Assembly (NCBI GenBank): GCA_900073065.1
Contig: FJOG01000001.1
Location: forward strand, 1,582,439-1,646,438
Reading direction: 5' to 3'
Origin: Phialocephala subalpina
Lineage: Eukaryota; Ascomycota; Leotiomycetes; Helotiales; Mollisiaceae
DNA: 64,000 nt
Shown in pieces: positions 10,283 to 21,600 of the stretch; positions within the stretch are counted from its first letter, which is position 1, and every line of letters begins with the position of its first letter. The position numbers were made by a program, and so were the translations under genes. The notes beneath the pieces are model-generated. The model was given only the letters and a program-made list of their open reading frames with translations. It was not told the DNA's origin and made no database searches.

Positions 10283-13200
10283 ATGGAGACCACCTCGCCG
10301 GCTGGCCGTTTGGTCGGTCGAGACAGAGGATTCAGTGACACCTTCGCAGCACGTCCTCGCATGTTCAACGAAAGAGATCCGATGCGGCATGGATCTAGTC
10401 CTGCAGGTCGGGAGAGTCGGCCTCCTTCAAGCGTACCAAAGGGTCTCGAAAGCATGTTGAAGACAACGACAGAGACTGGAGATATAGGCATGTTCTCTAT
10501 CAAACCGTCACGCGTTCCACAGTCCCCCAACACTCCACGAAGGATGGGCAATGGCTTCAATGAGCTTAGGATGCCAAAGACGAGACAACCCTTCCAGCCA
10601 TATGGGGTGCCTATGGTTGATGATCGACGACGTTTGCCATCATACGCAAGGGATAATTCTTCTGACGTCCATTCTATGTACGAGACTAGCAGTCAGAAGT
10701 CAGCTAGATCAGCTAGTCGCGCTTTCGACGACCCCGATTATCGCTCCTACTCAATGACACAAACATCATACACCTCGTATACTCTATCTAACCATCGATC
10801 GTACGCGAGTTTGAGAAGCCAGCCTGATGGAAATGGCATTGTCCAGCGACCAAGATCTCCTTTTGCATACCCGACACGTTTGAAGCGTCCAGGCTTTCGT
10901 CCTTCCTCCCCAGCGTTGACTGATGGAGGTGCTGTTGACTATAGTCGGCGTGTTGAGATCGATCGAGCTCCATACGTAAGTACTTCTTCCACATCTACCA
11001 CATGATTGAGCATCCCAGGTCTCCTTAATCTTACTCAGGGCCGAAATATTCTTTTGTCCTATGCTAATATCACGAAGGGACCTGGTCAAAACACGGCTTC
11101 TCCGTCGTCTCTTTACGCGCAGAGACGTAAGCCTCCGTTGTCCTTGCGAGCTGAAGGAAACAGATCTACGCCTTCTCTCTTGAGCCAACCTTCACCTCCT
11201 CGACGATCGTCAAGTCCTCTTGTACCACGACAGAATGGGTTCTCCGGAAACGACTGGCAACGGAGAAATGTAACAATATCAGGAAACACATCTCCTGCGC
11301 GCAGCACCTTGAGTCGAGCCTCCACTGTCAATCTGCACGCGACAGCGCCTGTTCATTCGGTTACTACAGCCCCAGGAAAGCTGCATCCTCCTTCTCCATT
11401 ATACTACGACTACACCGAAGACTTTGAAGTTGAAGTCTGTACGCAGTCAGAAGCCTTTGGTCCGCCGCCTCAGTTCCGAGTTGGGAAGACCATTCCTGAA
11501 GATCGTCCCATGAGTGCAGACGGACCACGCTTGGACGAAGCACCGAACGGATTGAGAAGCGGTGGCTGCGGTTTCCAAACCATGGCCTCCACATTTGCAG
11601 AACAACCAAAGCCCAGAGAGGCGGAGTCACAGCCGGCCAATGTCGATAATTTCGACTTACCACAGCAAGAGCCAGGATTGCTGCTCCCAACTGTTGAAGA
11701 AGCAGCCGGCAAGAGGACAATATCCAATGGTTCCGCCGCTGGTGAGCGAAAGAAAGTCATTCGTCTGTCAGGCCTAGGATACGGAGCTCGAGAGTTGAGC
11801 TGCCATGTTGAAGAAGCATTTGGCCTACCCTCGTCATCTTCATTTGTGATTGATGTCAATAAGGCCGAAAAGGAGACTCAAGATCCCGAGACAGAGCACA
11901 TGATCTCCACAACCGAAGACAATCCAGAACCAAACGACGAACCGCAGTCTACCAGGGCCTCATCATACAGTTTGGGCTCACAATTTCCACAATTCCCTTG
12001 CCCGCCTGGGGGTCTGGAAGAAACACAGTCAAATGGCACCAAAAACACTCACGGAGAGCAAGCCAAGGATCAAGTCAAGGCGCACGCAGCTAAACAAGAT
12101 GCTCGTCGGTCGCTGTCGGATCCCAGTGACAACAGTCCGTCGAAGAAAATTTCAAAAGCAAGTCAATGCCTTCCACCCTCTGGACGTCCGAGGGCCAGGT
12201 CTAGTGGTTTCGCCTCTATTGATACTGGCTTGAGTGACCTGGCAGAGCTCATCGCGGGTGCCAACAAGTCCCAAAGCGGTGCAGTGAAGGCACAGCTCTC
12301 CATTCCCCCAGGAAGAACTCCCATGACCTCCCCGACTATTCCTGATAAGTCGGTGCTGCGAATATTGCCTGCAGAAGATCAACGTGTTCCTTTGTTGCCT
12401 TCGTTCAATCAGCAGAGAGGGAGAGAGTTGCAGATTATGACACAAAGACAGCCTCTGAAACGAAATAATTCCAGAGTACGTAGGGTTGAACCGCCAGTAG
12501 CTGCAGTGCCTGATGGGAGAGGCATACCAAATTTCAGCCACCAAATTCCTCATAAAGTCATTGCTCGCTCGGAGTCTCCAATGCTTGCGCCAAAGCCTAT
12601 TTCCCCAGCGAGGCAGCTGAAGCTGAAAAACAGTATCCCGCAACTAATGAAAGCACTCCCACCAGTACCGCCTGAGCCGTCACATCTCACGACCCCCCCT
12701 CAACATGCGGAGCCGAGGGTTGAGGAGCTGTCAAGTCAGTTCTCACCTCGAGTATCAAACTTGCAGTCGAGGTTGCTGATGGAAACACTAAAAGCCAAAA
12801 GTAGTGAAAAGAGTCTTAGCTCCGAAGCAAAGCTCCCTCCGCTCCCCGAAGATCATGCCGAAACTCCTAGGGGATCCGACTCAGCAGGAAAGGAGAAAAT
12901 GAACAGTACCACGGACGGGAAATCAGCTAAAGCCTCTGCTCGGAAGCTGAAGCTCAAGGTCAAGAGTTCTGTTCCTCCGCGACCTCTTTCGCCTCTCGGG
13001 TTACAACCCTGGAATCTTGAAGAGAGCTACCCTTGGATCAATCAGACTCCGAATGTTCGATTACCGTCGATGCCGCCCAGCGATAAGCCTTCAAGCACGA
13101 GACAGCCAAAGTTCAAAATCAGAGTCACTCGAGCCTCAGATTCGACCCAAGGAACAATTCATGTTACGCAAGATACTGAAAACACTGGAACCGGCCTTGA

Positions 13201-14245
13201 CCTTCAGAACCCAGCGGATCTGTTCACACCGAGCCCAGGAATCGATAACATCTTCCGACAATTTGGCAGGCATCTTCATTCACGAAAGGCCAGTGCCAAN
13301 NNNNNNNNNNNNNNNNNNNNNNNNNNNNNNNNNNNNNNNNNNNNNNNNNNNNNNNNNNNNNNNNNNNNNNNNNNNNNNNNNNNNNNNNNNNNNNNNNNNN
13401 NNNNNNNNNNNNNNNNNNNNNNNNNNNNNNNNNNNNNNNNNNNNNNNNNNNNNNNNNNNNNNNNNNNNNNNNNNNNNNNNNNNNNNNNNNNNNNNNNNNN
13501 NNNNNNNNNNNNNNNNNNNNNNNNNNNNNNNNNNNNNNNNNNNNNNNNNNNNNNNNNNNNNNNNNNNNNNNNNNNNNNNNNNNNNNNNNNNNNNNNNNNN
13601 NNNNNNNNNNNNNNNNNNNNNNNNNNNNNNNNNNNNNNNNNNNNNNNNNNNNNNNNNNNNNNNNNNNNNNNNNNNNNNNNNNNNNNNNNNNNNNNNNNNN
13701 NNNNNNNNNNNNNNNNNNNNNNNNNNNNNNNNNNNNNNNNGGATCCAGAGCCAACGCTCGCTCCAAACAACGCTTCATCATATTTGAACGAATCACAAAG
13801 CGCGGGCTTATCTGCTCTTCGGGGTCCAGCATCATCGTTTGGGGTCTTTGAAGCTCGCAGTGTTTTCTCGGACGATAGCTCGCACGTTGAAGGACACCAT
13901 AGCCTCCGCAAGCGGATAACTAACCTACGGGCTCGAATCGCTGCTCCCTACACAGCTAAGACAGGAGCACAATCTTATGATGACATTACTTGGAAGGACC
14001 GTCATGGCGTCGAAGTATTGTTGCCCCTAACGAATCAATCTGACTCCAATCTCCACGATATCAGAGGAATCCCCGCTGTGAAACCTAAGAGACGTTTCCT
14101 CGAGAAACTTCACAGACAGAAGCTGAAGGCAAAAGTTCGAGGTTGGTTGAAAGGAGCACGATTGGCGTTTACAACTCGTGTAAAGTCAAGACGCTCCAGA
14201 GGAGTGAGTGGAAGTGGGAGCGTGGATGTGGATAAATTCAAGTGA
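10283..14245 (+). CDS. Large low-complexity fungal protein of unknown function (contains assembly gap)
   Basis: I do not recognise this protein. Exons 10283..10975 and 11039..14245, about 1,299 aa including 147 unknown residues over the N run. The intron is 63 nt (GTAAGT..ACTCAG), a multiple of three, and would be read through but for an in-frame TGA at 11003-11005. The start METTSPAGRLVGRDRGF is chosen because the upstream open frame is not protein-like. The protein is Ser/Pro/Arg-rich and mostly disordered, with many SP/TP sites (RSPFAYPTRLKRP, LSQPSPPRRSSSP, RARSSGF) that suggest a phosphorylated scaffold. The C-terminus is basic and better ordered (PKRRFLEKLHRQKLKAKVRG). Reading frame is the same on both sides of the gap, consistent with a correctly sized gap. 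The acceptor site could be shifted. Confidence 0.6.
13300..13740. other. Assembly gap (441 N)
   Basis: Run of 441 undetermined bases inside the coding exon of the large disordered protein. The length is divisible by three and the frame continues across it; whether 441 is a measured or an estimated size cannot be told. Confidence 0.99.
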
Positions 14246-15025
14246 CGAAATCAAGTAGCTCGAGCTGTCTCTTGTAGCTGTGGTGTCTTTTTTTGGGGGG
14301 GGGGGTTGCGGTCTGGAGCGATCCATTGTGATCTAGTTCAGGCCTGTCAGTGTTGATTGCAACTTTAACTTGTGGGGTATGACGCAGAATAGGGGAACAC
14401 TAGAGTCTTAGGGTCGTTTCGGGCCCATAGGGCTGAAAGTTCGGTGGATAGGAATGTGCTTCAGCAGAATTGCTTTGGTTGGGCAACGTCGTAATAGGAA
14501 TTATCAAACTTGTTCAGTTCGTCATTGACGCAATGTGAATTGTTCCTTATCTTTCGGTTGTGAACTTGCTCATCCTATGTATCGCCTTTCTGCTAAATCT
14601 CCCATCTCCCATCTCCCATCTCCCAACCTCTCCAACCACCCCCAATCACTTGTTCACTGAATAGTTCTTGAGTAAATGAGATAATTGGAACTAATTTAAT
14701 ATAAAAATATATAATATATAATGTATAATATATATATTTATAAAACAAACTGCGTTCATTGGGAATGATACAGAAGAAAAGCAAGTGATCCTGAGCGAAA
14801 CCGTGAGAAATTGAAAGTACAATTTTGCCTCGTACTAACTACTAACTTTAGCGTTCAGCAGGCGAACAATGTGGCTAGCTTTACTGAAGTCTGCTGTGGC
14901 TCAGACTTTATTGTACTTTGAACCTAGTCTCAGGTTGCCCCATTCCATCATTCTTAGCTCAGCTGCTCTGCTTTCTCCAGCCTCCATTCATCACCTATGG
15001 GGATGTCGGGTAGCTCGAGTCGGGG
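14246..15025. other. Intergenic region, AT-rich with simple repeats
   Basis: Downstream of the disordered-protein gene. It holds a T7G11 homopolymer junction at 14288-14305, the 7-bp microsatellite listed separately, and a strongly AT-rich stretch at about 14690-14750. No gene seen; the ORF at 14593-14784 on the minus strand is a product of the AT-rich DNA. Confidence 0.5.
14597..14624. repeat. Microsatellite (ATCTCCC)x4
   Basis: Four perfect tandem copies of ATCTCCC followed by a partial fifth. Non-coding. Confidence 0.95.
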
Positions 15026-15032
15026 TATAAAT
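15026..15032 (+). promoter_or_regulatory. TATA box of the gene starting at 15317
   Basis: TATAAAT in a GC-richer context, followed by CT-rich DNA (15051-15070). A good candidate 5'-UTR intron lies at 15224-15280 (GTAAGT..CTCTCAG). The ATG at 15317 sits 37 nt after its acceptor. The strong core promoter suggests a regulated transcript. Confidence 0.55.
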
Positions 15033-15316
15033 GTCTGCTCGATTCGACTTGCCCTTCCTCTTTCTCCTATGCTCAGCAAGACCTCTTCTTACCATTGTGC
15101 TCGAATCGAAAGTTGATCTCGCATATTGAACAACACATTCAACGTCAACTCTCATTAAGTTGTAAATTCGTACACACCCTCACCAACTGGAATATTAACC
15201 CAAGTTAACGACGTCAGCGAACTGTAAGTCAAGGCTGATCCAGATTGCTTGATTCTCTCGGATTAATACCGTTCTCTCAGATCCAAATCTAACTCTAATT
15301 GCAACCAACCACCAAC

Positions 15317-16279
15317 ATGACAACCAGAACGGAAAACTTCGCCGACGCTCGCGCAAAAGATATTGCTCTCTTCCCTGAATGCGATCTCTCTAACGACCCC
15401 CTAACGACCCCCTAACGACCCCCTTGACCCACTCCACGTGAGAATCGCCTACCAACAAGGTCGCGGGGAGTATGGCCACTATTGTCTGGAGACCAGATGC
15501 GACTTTCCAGAACCTCCAAGCATCGAGCGAAAGCAAGGTTTGCGATTCTTGAAGAGGACAGGTTCATCCAAGTCCGAGAAGGAGAAGAGAAACTCGGTAT
15601 CAAGCCTTCCGCTTGATGATATCCCATCGAATTTCAGGGGCAAGGAAACGAAACTAAGACGTCCATCGCATCAGCTCCAACGAGGAATAGAATTCTTCCG
15701 TGTCGCGTTCCGCCGATCTAGCGATACTCTTCGACCCAACCTCGAGACGATTATGTGCGATGTTGAGCGCCCGGCTAGTGTTGCAGTGGAGTCTCCGGAG
15801 ACTGTTAAGGCTGATCCATGCACGGGAGGTGTATTGGGAGATGTAAGTCCTTTATCATACGACTATCCTTAAAACCCCGGGTTTGAGATCTGTTCAATCG
15901 TGCTATACTGTACGAACATGAAAATAGAAAAATACAATCAAGCCAAATCCCCAAGACAGTAAGTATGAAATCAAATGGTTATGGTTCACTAGACCAGTGA
16001 AGGCGTTTTCAAATGCCACTTGGCAATGGAAGTCTCCATGTCCTCTAGTCTGCTAGAAAGTTGCGTTTTTCGAAATATCATGTTTTCCTTTCTCTATGCT
16101 GGAAATCAGCCGCTATATTCCTACAGGAAATTTGCTGATACTCTTGACAGCTCAAAGCAGAGCAGCTCGCCCAAGACGAGTACAAGGCCAACCAACTCAG
16201 GGGTTTCTCATTATCACTTCCTCCTCCGATACCTCCAACACCTCAAGGCCATTGCTTTCCTTTCTGGAGCTGTCCTTAA
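15317..16279 (+). pseudogene. Unknown fungal gene, frame broken by an 11-bp tandem repeat
   Basis: The ATG at 15317 opens MTTRTENFADARAKDIALF and runs 35 codons to a TAA inside three copies of an 11-bp repeat (15390-15422). Directly after the repeat a different frame stays open to 15842 with protein-like content (VRIAYQQGRGEYGHYCLE, then KSEKEKRNSVSSLPLDD). Removing two repeat copies (22 bp) would place the ATG in that frame. Further exons are suggested by splice signals: 15928-15958 and 16151-16279, the latter reading LKAEQLAQDEYKANQLRGF in one frame. That frame does not match the phase expected from exon 1, so a second indel or a different join is needed. The end overlaps the MON1 stop on the opposite strand by 4 bp. 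I do not recognise the product. It could be a decayed gene, a length-variable gene or a misassembly. Confidence 0.45.
15390..15422. repeat. 11-bp tandem repeat (CTAACGACCCC)x3 within coding sequence
   Basis: Three perfect head-to-tail copies at 15390-15400, 15401-15411 and 15412-15422, followed by a diverged CTTGACCC. Eleven is not a multiple of three, so copy number sets the downstream frame; three copies bring a stop into frame. Confidence 0.97.
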
Positions 16280-18421
16280 AACACAGCGCCGCCAATGATG
16301 AACACCCTCTCTTCCTCACGCTTCACCCACTGGATCACCTTATTTGCTCCTTGGGCGAGCGCGGCACGAGATGCGTTCGGGCCTGCAACGCAGTAGAATT
16401 CAAAGATGGGTGTTGTCCAGGCGAGTGAGATGCTGTCTTTGCTGACGCAATGGAGGACTTTGAGATGCGAATGCTTGGCATGTGTGGATGCGTGTAAGTT
16501 ATGGTATAACGTCATGAGCCTGTTCATTCGCTGTTAGTCTGGGCCTAATAATTTGTGGAGTTTGGAAAGGACACATCAGTAATAACCAGTAACGACCATT
16601 AATGAACATACCTTCTTCGAGCTAGGAGACTACTGAAGTCTGGAGAAAATGACGGCATGGTGAACTGCACGTTCGCACGTGATTTGTACAGGAAGTGTCT
16701 GAGTTGAGTACCAGGCACAATATCTGTTGTGCTGGGACGCCCCTTTCGAACAGCTGCTTTGATGATTTCCATGCTGCCGTTCTTTTCCAATTGAGCCACG
16801 ACATCGTCTCGCATCTGTTTGAGTTCGAAGAAGCTCTCCTTGTCTGCACTGATGAGGAGAATAGCAATCTCATCTTCTCGACTTTTACTGCTGGCTGTCG
16901 AGGGTCGCCCTTCTGGATTCGTGCTGTCTTCGAAGGCGCTCAAGAAGCTCACGTACATGTACAGGTAGCCTCTGTTGTTGAAGCCGGGGAGGCATACTGG
17001 TATCCAATTCTCCCCGCCACCAGCTTTCACACTGCCAGCTTCAAATAGCATGTTGAAAATCAATTGGAGGTCGCTCGGGTGCAGAGAATGTCTCTTCGGT
17101 CTCACGACACTAACGAGTCGTCCACCAGCCACAATCAAGCCATACAGGAGCTTCTCCGTACGTGTCTTCAGTAGAGTGTTATTAATCGTATGCCGTTGGG
17201 ACTTCCGGATCTTCAAACACTCCAGAGCTGACAGTAGAGCTGATGGAGAGCCCTTGGTGAAGGTATCTGCGAGCGATGACAGTAAAGTTTCCGTGCCCTC
17301 CAGAGGTCGCCTCAGATCCGTGTTAGGTCTGTTGGTGAACAAGTGGGTCAATGTCGGTAATGTCAAGGTCGAGAGGATCTGCATGTACAGAGCCTCCAAT
17401 TGAGCTCTCAGTTGGGCATCGCTTTCTCCAAGCTTGCTTATAGCCACAAAATACAGAGGACCGTCCGTGGATACCACGAATCTTGTACTCCCCGCAGTAA
17501 AGCCCATTAAAGGATCCTTGGCGCCCTGGAAGAAAGAGATAATGGTCTGTATGATGCCAATATAGCCATTAATGAGATTCTGGTCTCCGTGTCTGCTGTA
17601 TATTGGCTTGCCCGCCGAAGATAGTATGAGATAGTGCTTGAGCTTTGACTTCCACTGAGAGAGGACCTCCTCTATTGACTTATTAGAATCACAACCATGA
17701 ATGTCAGGGAACACTAACCTTCATTGCCACTTTTGCTGTCCAATGCCTCAATATCATCGAATTCGTGCTCAAAGTTGCTTAAAGAGTTATCCTCAAACTC
17801 GATATTCTCAAAAGGATTCACAGACTCGGCTTGTGAGGTGAGTAGTTTCCATGCTGGGCTCTGAGAATTAAGACCATCGTCCAATAAACTCATAAGATCT
17901 CCGTTCGCCTTCAATGTTGGAGCATAGCTCATAAGACTGGCCGCATCGTCGAAACTTCCCGTACGACTGACCTTCCTGCTAGGTGTGGTCTGCCCTCCTG
18001 ATGTCTCTGAAAAAGACACAGCCTGTGATACAGCTCGACTTGCAGGAGTTGAAAACGTTCCCCTGGTGCCATCTGGGAAAGATAGTGTCTGTATATCTAC
18101 GGAGGAGAGTGCTGTCGTAGGCTTGGCTATTGTCGACAGAGCTGGACCCGGCTTTTCTCCATTTTTCAGTAGAGACGGCCTAGGAGGTAGCGGTGGTCGT
18201 TCCTCTTCCTCGTCGCCTCCATCTCGATTGCTCTCTGCTGCAGAAACTGGCTCCTCCTTTATGTCCTCTTTGCGCTCGTGAGCGCCCTTGTCGCTAGCGA
18301 GTGTCATCGAATCGCCGGTTCCATGCTTCGGAGCACCCTGCACCGTCGCCTCTGTGTCGCTCTGCACATGTAGTCGTAGTTGATCATTGGCAGATGATTT
18401 GGAGACGTCTGGATGTCCCAT
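16276..18421 (-). CDS. MON1: Vacuolar fusion protein Mon1
   Basis: With Ccz1 it forms the exchange factor for Rab7/Ypt7 that matures endosomes and allows vacuole fusion and autophagy. Exons 18421..17719, 17671..16612 and 16519..16276; 668 aa. The start is MGHPDVSK at 18421; the open frame upstream begins only with GTG. The N-terminal 240 residues are a disordered acidic Ser/Pro region ([34 protein letters not shown]). The conserved longin modules follow: [77 protein letters not shown], and the terminal [20 protein letters not shown]. Intron 1 is 47 nt; intron 2 is 92 nt with branch ACTAAC. Only 243 bp separate its start from that of DOP1. Confidence 0.94.
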
Positions 18422-18664
18422 AAGGCCCCATTGGTGTTTATTCACTGGACATCATGGATCGCATGGGGATAAGTTGAGGCGTATTGCTAAGACAGGGGTT
18501 CGCTCGGGACTTGCCGAAGTTGGCAGCCTTCCTCATCGAAAAGGCCACGCGGTCAGCCTTGTGTGATTCTTCAGAAGAGGCCATTCATGACTATGAAGAG
18601 AGCGTCCAAAACACTTGGAAGATGCACATAATCCCAAGACCATCCATTCGCTCAACGCAACACC

Positions 18665-21600
18665 ATGGCCCTTGAGGCTGGTCGAGAGTCACCTTCGAGC
18701 TCTGGAAGAGCTTCACCAATCCCTAGGAAATGGAGGAACCAACAAGGCTCTGGTCTGTAAAATGTCCCTTCTAACTGCTGCTTTAGTTGTCCGTATTGAG
18801 AACTGACATAAAGTAGATGAGCCACCAAGCAAAGACAAAACATACCGTCGCTATGCCTCCGGAGTCGAAAGATCATTGTCGTTGTTTGACACAGCATTGC
18901 AGGAATGGGCAGACTATATTTCGTTTTTGGGGAGGCTACTGAAGGTAGGGAGATTATGGTATCCTCCTGCTCTCAGTTCTAATACATTTTCAGTCGTTAC
19001 AAGCCCATCCCACCACAAATACTACAGTTCCCTCAAAGTCGATGGTCGCAAAACGATTAGCACAGTGCTTAAACCCTTCACTCCCTTCTGGTGTGCACCA
19101 AAAAGCTCTCGAAGTCTACGCCTACATATTCTCGATGATTGGGAAAGATGCACTTTCAAGGGACCTCCCTCTGTATCTGCCAGGACTTTCGTCCACACTG
19201 TCATTCGCATCCCTGTCTGTACGAGGACCCTTCTTGGATTTAATGGAAAAGTACATGCTTCAACTGGACCCTCGCTCACTCCGTCCCGCGTTGAAAACAA
19301 TCATACTCGCTCTGCTGCCCGGCTTAGAAGAAGAAACAAGTGAGGAATTTGAACGGACGTTGAAACTTCTCGACGGTTTCAAGAGCTCGCTTCGACCACC
19401 CAATTCTGAGGATCTCGGAGAGAATCATAACAGTGGAGACGAATATTTCTGGCAATGTTTCTTTCTTGCAGCCATCACAAGTAATGGGCGCCGACTAGGT
19501 GCACTAGCCTACCTTGTCAGAAGCCTCCCCAAGCTTGGTCAACACTTTTCACTCGATACCGGTGATAACCCATCTAACGGATTAGAAAATGGAGGCACCG
19601 AGGGAATTTCTGCTCGCCTAGCAGAAATGGTGACTTCGCCCGAGCCAGGTCTCTTACTGAGATGTTTTGCTGCCGGTCTGGGGGATGAGCAGCTTTTGAT
19701 CCAACGTGGATTCCTAGATCTTCTTGTTACTCATCTGCCACTACATTCGGACGTCTTACAGAAGAAAGTAAAGGCTGAAGATCTGGAACTTCTCATCACA
19801 GCAGCGGCAGGAGTTGTTTCCCGCAGAGAAATGAGTTTGAACAGACGTCTGTGGACCTGGCTATTGGGACCCGAACCCGTTGCGAATGAACATGAAACTG
19901 GTCCCGAATCCCCCACAACTGTCTCAGAGGACCCTCTTGGAGCTTCATCTTCCTCGAGAACTCGCTATTTTGAGCAATATGGACTCCAGCCATTGACGTG
20001 CGCCCTACTGAAGATGATCAATCGCGACTCCATCAACCCCGTTGAGCGGGCTCGGCCCTTCCGAATATGTCTCTCGTTGATGGATAGGTGGGAAATTGGT
20101 GGTCTGGTTGTGCCAGACATCTTTCTACCCATTGTCAACAGTGTCCGCAGATACAAAGACCAAGCAGCCACCAAGGCTGATTTTTCCGAGGTCCTTCGGA
20201 GTGCCAGCGTCTTTTTTGATGGCGTTGAGAGCGGACTTATCTGGGGTGAGATAGTCGGCCTCGTCGTTCAAGCTGTTGGTAGAGTCAAATTGTCTACCAA
20301 TGACAGGGCTGACAAGCTTTCGCTTGTAAACTTCATCATTACGCATTTCAATGTGCGAGAAGAGGAGATGCTTTTGATTCATGCACCGCTAACGACCTTG
20401 ACAATCCTAACGTTACTCCAAGATGCTGAAGAGAAAGATGCTGGAAGAATCGACGAGTCTCGAACACCTGCAGATGTGTCTAAACTTGCTTTGAGCATAG
20501 CCATGGATTTGATAGAGCTCATCCCAGAGAGAGCTTTCCACACTCGTCCATCAACGAGCCAGTCCACTAGCACTGCACAGAACGGAGATCACAGTCAAGC
20601 GCCAAGTAACCTTGCAATCCTGCAAAAGATCAAGACGTTCTACACTCAAGACCAGGGCAACTTGGACGCAGTTTCGCCCCCATACGCCTTCGGCGATCTG
20701 AGCGAGCTCCTGGTATGCCAAGCTGGTATCATTACATGCCAAAGCTTATCTGTTTCAGTATCAAGTGCTGGTGCTGGAATCAATAGCAAGCTATTGGTAA
20801 TGATGCTAGCAAAGGTACCTAAGGTTGGCAGCGTAGATGTGCCCACACTTCTTTCATCTATGCAAAGTAGATTGTCCCTACCATCTCAAATACCGTTCCT
20901 AGCCCTCACCTCGATCATCTCTCTCGCTACTACCTTATACTCAACTTCCTACATATCTGCCGGCGAATTTTCAAGCTTAGTAGACCCGCTGGTTCGCCAG
21001 GTATGGTCATATTTATCAGCCTCACGACCAAAATACCACGTCGAGGCCGTGCGATGTCTCTGGCAGCTGCAGACGGCCCTCCCGCCTTCAAACCGCGAGA
21101 TTGAGGCCGCTATCTGCTCCACACTGGTGGAGAAAGACCTAAATGGGACATTTGCACTCCGAGACGCAGACGCCGGCAGAAGCTTCAGCCTTTTATGGAC
21201 CCATACTTTACAAGATATCGTTGCCCACGCAGACCGCAGAGCATCTCGAACGTCCATTACAGAAACAAAGACTGCAGCCAGGCTGTCAGGGCTTGGCAGC
21301 TTCGAGGTAATGCTTGCGAGGCCGTTATTCCTACTGTTAGACGCTCTCCTAGATGAGCGTACGCAACTATTTATGACAGTGAGGACCTGGTTACAGAATC
21401 TCGTAGGAATTGACAAGTACGTATTGCCTTTGCGACGTAGGACTTTTACTCATAGTTTCCCAGGCTCTTCCACCTATTTGTGGTGAAGTTTTCAGCCTTT
21501 GACTTTCTCCACTCGGTACCTGAAGAAGGCAAAGATTTCTTGGGCAGAGATTCGCCAACATATACGACTGATGATGACCTCGATCAATGCGTTTACTACC

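Noticed and set aside
18422..18445. MON1 start at 18445
   Set aside because: The codon there is GTG; the first ATG in frame is at 18421.
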